Of a DNA stretch of 64,000 bases, positions 14,594 to 26,900 are shown in pieces (position 1 is the first letter of the stretch; each line of letters opens with the position of its first letter). The stretch is taken from NCBI GenBank assembly GCA_022829145.1, contig CM040746.1, forward strand, positions 4,859,499 to 4,923,498, read 5' to 3'. The notes beneath the pieces were generated by a model. It worked only from the letters and a program-made list of their open reading frames with translations. It was not told the DNA's origin and did no database searches. Origin of the DNA: Albula goreensis (Eukaryota > Chordata > Actinopteri > Albuliformes > Albulidae). The position numbers and the translations under genes were made by a program.

Positions 14594-17500
14594 CAAAGCA
14601 CGCACATTACTGAACACACACATTACATTAAAAAAGCTTGATGGTCTGACAAAGATTTGATCTGGCCTTGTCTTAAGAAAGGTGTTGTACCAAAGTATTA
14701 AGGCAAAACTATTCTGAGCAGAGATGATCGTTTGTGTTTGGCAATCTTCCCTTAATCTATTAAAATATGGCCAGAATTGTATGATATGACCCATTGCTGT
14801 GTACAGTGCCTACCTCTTTTCTGAGGAGCTGATGCCTGTAATTCCATAGGGTGAACTACAATGAGCAGGTGTTGATTAGTGGTTACTTTATTAGTATGAC
14901 CTACATGTGAAACACCCACATTCTCAACTGAGTCACTACTCTATTCTGAAAGGCGAATTTAAAACCATCAGCTATAAACACCTCTGAAGACAAACTGAAC
15001 AGGTTCATCATCAGGCGCGTTAACTCCTGTTATGCCCTGATCAAAACTCATTAGTCTAGTAAGATGATGGTGGGGGTGCTGTATCTAGCAGTCTGCTCTG
15101 TGATATTAGTCCCTGGCTAGGCTGGGAGAGCTCCAGTAACATGCAGACACACAGGCTGCTGTGAGAGCGCGGAGCGGTCCGTATGTAACAAACACCCCCA
15201 GAGCTGGGTCAGTAACATGGGCCCAGGGGACCGTGACGGGGATGGGCAGGGCACAGGAGGCACTGGAGCAAGACAGGGCCCACACTACATTACTACCACA
15301 TTACTGAAAACCCACATTACTGAACCCTCACATTACTGAACACGCACATTACTGAACACGCACATTACTGAACATGCACATTACTGAACCCTCACATTAC
15401 TGAACACCCACATTCCTGAACATGCACATTCCTGAACACTCGCATTACTGAGCATGCACATTACTGAACCCTCACATTACTGAGAACCCACATATTACTG
15501 AACACTCACATTACTGAGCATGCACATTACTGAACCCTCACATTACTGAACACGCACATTACTGAACACGCACATTACTGAACATGCACATTACTGAACC
15601 CTCACATTACTGAACACCCACATTCCTGAACATGCACATTCCTGAACACTCGCATTACTGAGCATGCACATTACTGAACCCTCACATTACTGAGAACCCG
15701 CATATTACTGAACACTCACATTACTGAGCATGCACATTACTGAACGCGCACATTACTGAACACTGAAGTTACTGAACATGTACATTACTGAACACACATA
15801 TTACTGAACACTGAAGTTACTGAACATGTATATTACCGAACACACACATTATTGAATACTGAAGTTGCTGAACATGCACGTTACTGACCACTCATTACTG
15901 AACATGAACATTGATGAACACACAAATTGCTGAACCCTCACATTACTGAACACACACTTCACTAATTATGCACATTACTAAACACGTACATTGTTGAACA
16001 CGCACAGTACTGAACACACACATTACTGAGCTTGCACATTACTGAACACACAAATTGCTGAACCCTCACATGAATGAACACGCATATTACTGAACACACA
16101 CTTCACTAAACATGCACATTACTAAACACGTAAATTGCTGAACACGCACATGACTGAACACTCACAATACTGAATATGCACATTGCTGAACACTCAAGTT
16201 ACTGAACATGCACATTACTGAAAACTCAATTCAGCAATATATACTAAATTGAGTACTAAACACGCACATTACTGAACACTCAAGTTGTTGAATGCGCACA
16301 TTACTGAGCACTCATTACTGAACATGCACATTACGGAACACACAAATGGCCGAACCAATATTGAACGCGCATATCACTGAACACACACTTCACTAATTGT
16401 GCACATTACTAAACACGGACATTGTTGAACACGCACAGTACTGAACACACAAATTACTGAGCTTGCACATCACTGAACACACAAATTGCTGAACCCTCAC
16501 ATTACTGAACACACAGATTACTAAATATGCACATTACGGAACACACAAATTACTAAACATGTACATTACTAAACACGCACATTGCTGAACACACATAGTA
16601 CTGAACACGCACATTACTAAGCATGCACAATACTGAACACGTACTTTACTGAGCACTTCAATGGGGAACGGAAACCCACTGTGACAAAAAAAAGCTTTTC
16701 AAACCTGGCCACTGTCCAGGAACTGTAAGTTTGGCAAATGAAGACAGCTTTAGGAAAGCTAACTTGGCCCAAATCATTACACTTTATTGCCAAACATTAC
16801 ACCGGAGTGTATACTGGTAAAATGAATTATAAATGAAATTTTGGTTTGTGAATGGAATCTCAGGAGCATAACCCCAGCTGTGTGGGTGTGACCATGGCTC
16901 TCACCATGTTTGGGGGAGAACAGGGGGGATTTGGAGCGGGGCGGGTTCTCAGGCCGAGGTGCCACCAGCTGGACGGGCCGGACCTGCTTGTCAGCCAGCT
17001 TCCTCAGGCAGGCCTGGCGGTTCTGGATCATTCCCTGGACGGCAGTGAGCTTCTCGTGAGCTGCTCCGATCTGAGCCTGCAGGGAGCAGAGAGAGATCAT
17101 GGCTCTAAGATTAACTGTCTGCAGGTTTAACTCCAGTCCTGGAGGGCCGCAGTGTCTGCAGGTTTAACTCCAGTCCTGGAGGGCCGCAGTGTCTGCAGGT
17201 TTAACTCCAGTCCTGGAGGGCCGCAGTGTCTGCAGGTGTAACTCCAGTCCTGGAGGGCCGCAGTGTCTGCAGGTTTAACTCCAGTCCTGGAGGGCCGCAG
17301 TGTCTGCAGGTGTAACTCCAGTCCTGGAGGGCCGCAGTGTCTGCAGGTTTAACTCCAGTCCTGGAGGGCCGCAGTGTCTGCAGGTTTAACTCCAGTCCTG
17401 GAGGGCCGCAGTGTCTGCAGGTTTAACTCCAGTCCTGGAGGGCCGCAGTGTCTGCAGGTTTAACTCCAGTCCTGGAGGGCCGCAGTGTCTGCAGGTTTAA

Positions 17501-20500
17501 CTCCAGTCCAGGAGGGCCACAGTGTCTGCAGGTGTAACTCCAGTCCTGGAGGGCCGCAGTGTCTGCAGGTTTAACTCCAGTCCTGGAGGGCCGCAGTGTC
17601 TGCAGGTGTAACTCCAGTCCTGGAGGGCCGCAGTGTCTGCAGGTTTAACTCCAGTCCTGGAGGGCCGCAGTGTCTGCAGGTGTAACTCCAGTCCTGGAGG
17701 GCCGCAGTGTCTGCAGGTGTAACTCCAGTCCTGGAGGGCCGCAGTGTCTGCAGGTTTAACTCCAGTCCTGGAGGGCCGCAGTGTCTGCAGGTGTAACTCC
17801 AGTCCTGGAGGGCCGCAGTGTCTGCAGGTTTAACTCCAGTCCTGGAGGGCCGCAGTGTCTGCAGGTTTAACTCCAGTCCTGGAGGGCCGCAGTGTCTGCA
17901 GGTTTAACTCCAGTCCTGGAGGGCCGCAGTGTCTGCAGGTTTAACTCCAGTCCTGGAGGGCCGCAGTGTCTGCAGGTTTAACTCCAGTCCTGGAGGGCCG
18001 CAGTGTCTGCAGGTTTAACTCCAGTCCTGGAGGGCCGCAGTGTCTGCAGGTTTAACTCCAGTCCTGGAGGGCCGCAGTGTCTGCAGGTTTAACTCCAGTC
18101 CTGGAGGGCCGCAGTGTCTGCAGGTTTAACTCCAGTCCTGGAGGGCCGCAGTGTCTGCAGGTTTAACTCCAGTCCTGGAGGGCCGCAGTGTCTGCAGGTT
18201 TAACTCCAGTCCTGGAGGGCCGCAGTGTCTGCAGGTTTAACTCCAGTCCTGGAGGGCCGCAGTGTCTGCAGGTTTAACTCCAGTCCTGGAGGGCCGCAGT
18301 GTCTGCAGGTTTAACTCCAGTCCTGGAGGGCCGCAGTGTCTGCAGGTTTAACTCCAGTCCTGGAGGGCCGCAGTGTCTGCAGGTTTAACTCCAGTCCTGG
18401 AGGGCCGCAGTGTCTGCAGGTTTAACTCCAGTCCTGGAGGGCCGCAGTGTCTGCAGGTTTAACTCCAGTCCTGGAGGGCCGCAGTGTCTGCAGGTTTAAC
18501 TCCAGTCCTGGAGGGCCGCAGTGTCTGCAGGTTTAACTCCAGTCCTGGAGGGCCGCAGTGTCTGCAGGTTTAACTCCAGTCCTGGAGGGCCGCAGTGTCT
18601 GCAGGTTTAACTCCAGTCCTGGAGGGCCGCAGTGTCTGCAGGTTTAACTCCAGTCCTGGAGGGCCGCAGTGTCTGCAGGTGTAACTCCAGTCCTGGAGGG
18701 CCGCAGTGTCTGCAGGTTTAACTCCAGTCCTGGAGGGCCGCAGTGTCTGCAGGTTTAACTCCAGTCCTGGAGGGCCGCAGTGTCTGCAGGTTTAACTCCA
18801 GTCCTGGAGGGCCGCAGTGTCTGCAGGTTTAACTCCAGTCCTGGAGGGCCGCAGTGTCTGCAGGTTTAACTCCAGTCCTGGAGGGCCGCAGTGTCTGCAG
18901 GTTTAACTCCAGTCCTGGAGGGCCGCAGTGTCTGCAGGTTTAACTCCAGTCCTGGAGGGCCGCAGTGTCTGCAGGTTTAACTCCAGTCCTGGAGGGCCGC
19001 AGTGTCTGCAGGTTTAACTCCAGTCCTGGAGGGCCGCAGTGTCTGCAGGTTTAACTCCAGTCCTGGAGGGCCGCAGTGTCTGCAGGTTTAACTCCAGTCC
19101 TGGAGGGCCGCAGTGTCTGCAGGTGTAACTCCAGTCCTGGAGGGCCGCAGTGTCTGCAGGTTTAACTCCAGTCCTGGAGGGCCGCAGTGTCTGCAGGTTT
19201 AACTCCAGTCCTGGAGGGCCGCAGTGTCTGCAGGTTTAACTCCAGTCCTGGAGGGCCGCAGTGTCTGCAGGTTTAACTCCAGTCCTGGAGGGCCGCAGTG
19301 TCTGCAGGTTTAACTCCAGTCCTGGAGGGCCGCAGTGTCTGCAGGTTTAACTCCAGTCCTGGAGGGCCGCAGTGTCTGCAGGTGTAACTCCAGTCCTGGA
19401 GGGCCGCAGTGTCTGCAGGTGTAACTCCAGTCCTGGAGGGCCGCAGTGTCTGCAGGTGTAACTCCAGTCCTGGAGGGCCGCAGTGTCTGCAGGTGTAACT
19501 CCAGTCCTGGAGGGCCGCAGTGTCTGCAGGTGTAACTCCAGTCCTGGAGGGCCGCAGTGTCTGCAGGTGTAACTCCAGTCCTGGAGGGCCGCAGTGTCTG
19601 CAGGTTTAACTCCAGGGAGGGCTACGGTGTCTGCAGGTCTAGCTCCAGTCCTGGGAGGCCCCACACCGTTTGCAGGGTTAACTCCCAGTCCTGGAGGGCC
19701 GCCCCAGTGTCTGCAGGTTTTAACTCCAGTCCAGGAGGGCCACAGTGTCTGCAGGTGTAACTCCCGGGCCTGGAGGGCCGCAGTGTCTGCAGGTGTAACT
19801 CCAGTCCTGGAGGGCCGCAGTGTCTGCAGGTTTAACTCCAGTCCTGGAGGGCCGCAGTGTCTGCAGGTGTAACTCCAGTCCTGGAGGGCCGCAGTGTCTG
19901 CAGGTTTAACTCCAGTCCTGGAGGGCCGCAGTGTCTGCAGGTGTAACTCCAGTCCTGGAGGGCCGCAGTGTCTGCAGGTGTAACTCCAGTCCTGGAGGGC
20001 CGCAGTGTCTGCAGGTGTAACTCCAGTCCTGGAGGGCCGCAGTGTCTGCAGGTGTAACTCCAGTCCTGGAGGGCCGCAGTGTCTGCAGGTTTAACTCCGG
20101 CCCGGGAGGGCCACAGAGTCTGCAGGTCTAGCTCCAGTCCTGGAGGGCCACACCGTTTGCAGGTTTAACTCCAGTCCTGGAGGGCCGCAGTGTCTGCAGG
20201 TTTAACTCCAGTCCTGGAGGGCCGCAGTGTCTGCAGGATTAACTCCAGTCCTGGAGGGCCGCAGTGTCTGCAGGTTTAACTCCAGTCCTGGAGGGCCACA
20301 GGGGCTGCAGGTTTAACTCCTGTCCTAGAGGGCCTCAGTGTCAACTGGGTTTTTGTGTTTTTTGCCTAGCTCGATTGTTGATTTTAAGGCGAGAAAAAAG
20401 CCAGCACAGCTTGCGGCCCATCAAGACCAGAGTTCAGAACCTTCGCCACAGATCACAGATGTCCCACACACCAAACACAAGCAACCGCATTCACGCATGT

Positions 20501-20873
20501 CTCACAATAATCTACAGCATAGGCTTCCAACTGTGTGTTCTGGTGTGAGGATCACGGCGGGATCGTCACTCGCCTGTGCTCGGGCATCCAGCTCCTCCAG
20601 TTCTCTGATCAGCTGCTCCGTCTGAGCCACACTGTCCCCTGTGGCTCCAATCTCTCGCTCCTGAGCCGACAGCTTCTCCAGCGAGGCCTCCATCTGCAGG
20701 CAGACGTGCCGTTTATCAGCACAATTTAACTGTTCACTGTGTGGTGGCAGTATATTACAAAGGTCAGGGAAGTGGGCTTGCTGCTATACCTCAGCATTGT
20801 ATACAACACAGGAATCACACACACACACACACACACACTATATACACATATACTCTTTCTCTCACCCCCACCA

Positions 20874-20921
<48 letters not shown>

Positions 20922-23900
20922 CCCCACCCTCACCCACACACACACACACACACACACTCACCCCCACCACCACACACACACACAACACACACACCTCACC
21001 ATTACCCCCAGAGTAAACACACACACCTCACCATTAAGAGTAGCAGTCACAGACAGCGCACCGTAAGGCCGTACCTCATGAAAGCTGTGCTCGTATCTGA
21101 GCAGCTGCAGGTACTGCTGCAGCTTCAGGTGGTGCTTCTCGAAGAAGCCGTCGAAGGCCATCTCCATGTCCCTCAGCTGGCCCAGTAACCTGCCACACAG
21201 AATGAGCTCCTTAGCTCAGCGGGCATGCCCACTGATGCCAGCCTGCCACTGGCGCGCTCCCATGTGGGTCTGACTGCCCAACTTTACCTCACTGTCTCTC
21301 ACTAGCTGTAAGACACATCTTGTGAAAATCAAATTTTTCTGGACGGTAATTAGAATCTAGATTTGAGACAATCAATACACGCTACTGAAAATCAATACAT
21401 ATCCATACTTCATTGTATAAAAAAGGTTAACATATTAAATATACAAGTATGCATCACTTAATGTCCACAATACCATCTGTGAAATATGACGATGTGTGAT
21501 TTGGATGTTGTGCAATCACCATATTATCAAAGCTACATGGGATACTGTAGCGTGCCTGTATTGATTAAATAGTAAAGATTCTGTAAACATACAGTACTGT
21601 ATTTCAGCTAATGTATCTGGCAAGGTCATATATGGGTTAAATAGGTTATGTCCGCCACCCCCGTTGCATACCTGTACATAAAAACATATGAAGACAGGAA
21701 ACAGTTTGTTTCGTATCATTTTCTCTACAGGTTTTGGTGCTACATTAGCACTATGACCACAGTCCCCTGTGTGCTTGTTCTGGTTCAGGATGGAGGTGGG
21801 CTGTTGGGTACCTCTGCACCGTCTCCCATTCCTGGCCCAGGTTCCAGTGCTTAAGAGTACGCTCTTCTATCCCGGAGGCCTCTAGGCTGGACAGCAGGTG
21901 ATGCCCCTCCCTTATCACTGCTCTGATGTCATCCTGCAATGATGACATCACAAACACACCATTACACTGAGTCAAAGGCCGAATCCAGCCAGCCTCGCTC
22001 TGATTTAACCCAAAGAAATGCTCGTAAAATATAAAAAGAAAGTCACAATGTAGGAGTTCGGGGAACTAGCTGGACAAGTAACATGCCCTCATTTGCTCAG
22101 TAATAGTGACATCATATTGTCAGTATGTGCTGACAATATGATGTCACTATTGGGAATTAATTTTACAAGGAAGACATGAAATACTTGTTCATATATAGCC
22201 CATTTGGAGGATAATAATGCAGTTATCTTCAGACCCAAGGGTCCCAGCCAGTGTGTTGGCTGGAATGAGTGATGATACTGTCCCTGGGGGAAAGTGTTTA
22301 TACACAAATTCACAGCCTGGCTCATTTTAACGGCCTGTATCAAGGGGACTTATGAATACATGGGACCAAGGGCAAAATAAATCATTCAACATTCATCCAA
22401 TTCAATAAAATTGCAATATTATTAATTTGTTAACTAGCTATTTGTAGTTGTACAAACAGTGTTCAGTTGTATGTTGGAAGTGTATCTATATTCATTTTCA
22501 GCTGTGATTATGTCACTTTCACTGGAACTTATTCATAGCTGTGCATTATCCTAATTCAATGTCTTCAGAAAACTAACACCACCCTTTTGACCAGTCAGGA
22601 GCGAATACTTAATCACTGTAAAATAAATAACGTTCACCTTCTGTTTCCTGTACTTGTCGGTGTGGGACATGAGGAGATACTCGATGGCGGCTCTCTCCTC
22701 GGGCAGGTCGGTTTCCGCGAGCTCCGTGCCAAAAGCTTGCAGCATCTGAGCTATCTCTTTCACAGTCACCGCAAAGCTCTCAATAGCCTGCAGGGGGAGA
22801 CAGAGAGGCAGGATAATAAATAACAACATTGACTGACAAGTCCACAAATTCAGAGCAGTTGCACTGGGAAAACAGAATAAAATCTATACTCGATTACATT
22901 CACAATCACTTAGTGTGCAAGGTGCTATCTCCCCCATGAAATGGAGTGATTATCGTGTAATTTTACATGTCTGTGTAGACAGGCATAATAAACATAGAAT
23001 GTAAATTATATCTGAGCAACTGCACCCGACATTTAGGCAGGTGGGTGAGATTGTCAGTCAGAGCAAAGACTCAGTATTTACTGTAAATAAACATGTTTGC
23101 GCATAGAAGTAGGCTGGTTTGTTAGGGCAGGCAAACACTGCAGTCCTATCATAACCAAATTGACAGAGAGAGACACGGGAGAGCACCAATGTTATGAGAT
23201 ACATGCTGCAGTGGGGTAAAATATTCTGGGGCGTGAGACGTCAGCTCAGTCCTGCGTCCATGAGCAGGCCAGCAGCCATGATAACCCGGGCGCTGACATC
23301 AGCGCCGTTACCAGCTGTCAGGTCAATCGTGAGGTCATCAGTGATGTCGTGGTTACTGTTAGGGCTGGTGTCCAGTGAGGCCAGACCGTAAGCATGATGA
23401 TGTCAGCATGCAGCTGTGCATACCGTGCGCAGCACGATCCAGTCGCTATGGCAATACTCCAGCGTGCCGCCAAATTCAGAGGTCAGCTGGTTCTCGTCGA
23501 TGTAACGCAGCAGGTCTGTCACAGAGCTGAGCATCACCACCTGGGAGGGTATACCATACGAAACATGGAGCATTCTGACAGATACATACGTATATCCCAT
23601 CCTGCACTTTTAAAATGATTTAGGCCAATGATGTGAAAACTGAAAATTTTTATTTCTGAGATAGTGTGAGCATTTTGAACATAAAAATACATTTTCTTAA
23701 AAGGATACCCCCCGGGCAATAACGTACATTCTTGCATACTCTACTAGTGCTGGGAACTAATTCATTCCACGCTGCTTCTGTTTTATAACTAACTTTGAGT
23801 AAAAGCAGCAAAAGACTATTGCAAAAAACAGTTATTATGTGTTTGGAAACATCTAAACCAGCCTAATGAATAATCAAATGTCGTTCAGTGCTGGTCAAGG

Positions 23901-26900
23901 TGACTAAACATTTATTATTTTTGCTTTCAAACTAATTTATGCTTTGAAGGCCAATTTTAATTAATTTTAACAAAGTCAAATGAGTCAATGGTTCATTGTT
24001 ACAAACCATTTAACAAACATTTGACCTATATTTCTAATTATATGAATGTGCTATTGACTATTTGACTGATTCATCAGTATCTGATTGGTTGATTGGTTCA
24101 TTGGTTCATTGATTTATTGATTGATTACCGGCATCTTCAGCATGAAGTCCTCCTGGCTGAAGCGAAAGCCCAGGTCGGTGACAGCACGCTGGAAGAAGCT
24201 GGTGGGCCGCAGCACCAGGACCAGGTGGAGGGTCCCCGGGAAAGAGGCCTGAGGAGGGAGGGGTGACCTCAGAAAAGCTGGCTGGCTGGTACACACTCAC
24301 CAGACTGATACACACATCCAGTCATATACGTGCCAAATGAACCATTACCAAAACACACCTAACACTCCAATAGAGACATGCACAGACCAGGATGGACCAT
24401 TTGTGCAGTCAATAAATCACAGCAGGTTACATGTTTCATTGTGGCTATGTGCGTCACAACACATGGCAATTTATATTCTGCTCGGTTGCTGTGAGTGCTT
24501 CTTTTTTAGATTTAATTTTTATTATGTACGATTATTTGAAAATGCCTAGGAACTAAAGCATAAATGGTTTGACTTTCCAAATACCTGCATTTAATGGACT
24601 CACGATTTTTATCACTGTTCTACCCAAACAAATGATCACGTTTCTTGCATGTTACGGATTGAAGAAACCCAGCAACTCACTTCAACCCTCCAGCTGCGAA
24701 AATTGGGTAAAGCACCATACATACGCTTTTCTTGATGCAGATTCTTGCAGAAAGATTTGAGTTTTAACTCAGACCTACAGAAAGTGACTCATAAACAATT
24801 CTACCCAGTCTCCAAAAAATATAATCAAAGCCGATTATAACTAATTGCAGAAGGTCAACAGCTGTATGTGCCACAGAAATGTACCCAACGCCCTGTGTAT
24901 ACAACGTATGCTAATAATGACTGAACCACCAGGAATCACAAAACAAGGCTGCACATTAGAGGCTGCTTGCAGAGATGCATTGTGGGTGGTGAAGGATGTT
25001 GAAACAGAATTGCCTTCTCCAAATCTTCCTCTGAGAGGGCAGCGCCTATTACGATGCACAAACACCAAGACACTTAGAGACATTTAAATCTCATTTAGAG
25101 ACCCTTTCCGCATTATGACCTTATCGGAACAATCAGCACCACGTGAGTTTTAAGTCCCTGGGATCCAGAAAGGAAGTTAAGCAGTGTTCCCATGTCCCTC
25201 CTCCACACTGCAGAAACAGAGTCTGACCAGCACAGAGGTGCAGGGATGTGGGCGTGCAGCGTTACTGAAGTTAAACAGTGAAATATCTGCATATTCATCA
25301 TGCCTGCTACAAAACAATATAAGTGCACACCCACCTTAACTGATTAGTTTTGGGTTTGGGTTGGGACAAATATCCAGGGAGAAATCGCCCTGTGTTCACT
25401 GTATAAGATTGGTGGGTATTCATTGTAATTTGTCATTTTTGGACAGTAATTCATACCAGACTGCTGGAAAATCAGACACTGTCTAAACACTTCATAACCA
25501 GTGTTAGGGTGCAAAGGAACGCGACTGCAACCCAGCCATACCGGAAATTACAAGAGAACTCTTTGAAACAGCAATGATATACATTTTTACTCATTGTAAC
25601 ACAAAAAATACATATACTTATTTTTCAGCTATCTGTTCACCATAGCAACTAATTTCTGTATAGCTGCACGAGTGCGATGTGAAAGAGGCTAATCAAGTAT
25701 CGCAGATCATACGAAGTGGCAGTGATGCTTATAATCATTTACCTTAGTTATAAAATGGAGGGAGGCACAGTATATTTCTATTTTTAATAAAACAGTCATT
25801 AATTCGACTGCTTCAACTAAATGTCATAAATAACTTAAATTCAGACTTTAGTAAAATATCCATTTATGACTGCATAGTTTAAGTACTGGTGTGCTACCGG
25901 GCGGTGCTGTGGGTACAGCCATGAAGGGGTAAATCCCAGCTGTACGCGTGCCAGCTAATGTAGCGGCAGCCAGCTGCTCTTACTTGCTGATGGAGAGCAG
26001 TGTAATCATGTCAGGTTTGTTGAGATATTTGTTCTAGGCCAGCTGTTCTATACCATCGTAACAATGATTTGTCCTAGCGTTCCTCTGCTATTTACTGCTG
26101 GCACGGACATTTCTGTTCTATTCCAACCCGGATTGACAAAAAAAAAACTCTCCATAAGTTAAATGCATCGGGCTGGCGGAATCGCATGACTAAGCGCGTT
26201 CTACTTCTTGGCACCGCAGTAATGTACAACAAGCTTGTGCTACCGGCAGCCAGCTATGCCGCATTCACCCTGCCCATCTCAACTTGAGGGGAAACTCTTG
26301 TGCACGTGAATAATCTTAAAGTAAAAACCCCTTACCACCGTCCTCCGCATCCTATGAAGTCCTCGGCGCGAATTGGCGTCTGACATCGTCTTTGTTTCGG
26401 CGTTTTTTTTTAGGTTTTAATTCCCACTTTCGTTTTCGCCTCATCCATTGTGGCTGTACCTGCCGGTGCCACCTCGCTAACTCTGGGTGCGGGACTGGGT
26501 GCAGCGGCGAAGATGCTGCGCCCAGACTCGTTAGGTTTGTCTGCAACACGTAAAGATCTCGAGCTGGATTCTTTTCTCGTTCATCGTTTTTCTCTTGAAG
26601 CCCATCACGATTTACGGAACGTAATCGAGCGTCAGTTTTTCGGAACATACATTTCTCATGGTGTTGTAGTAAATGCTGTACTTGCACATTCTTATTTCCA
26701 CCATGCCCAGGGCGCTTGTGCGCTGTCCACGATCACGTGTGAGAGGGAACACTGTCAGCTGCAATACTCAGTTTAGGTTAGAAAATTGAATTTGAACTTT
26801 TCTCACCCTGGTACATATGTTACATGGTATTGATTAATAGTGCATCTCAAATGTGTATCACTGAACCCAGTCACGTGTGCCTGCGCAATGATTATGTCAG

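Noticed and set aside
14002-14641. Open frames rich in Cys-Val or Thr-His
   Set aside because: Translation of CA/TG and the composite repeat.
19347-19872. Open frames with 37-residue period
   Set aside because: Three frames of the 37-bp repeat; not coding.
17117-20340. CRISPR-like array
   Set aside because: Direct repeats without unique spacers, in vertebrate intronic DNA; it is a minisatellite.
26352-26687. 111-codon minus frame over the alternative first exon
   Set aside because: A different frame from the coding one (MSDANSRRG); basic low-complexity shadow.
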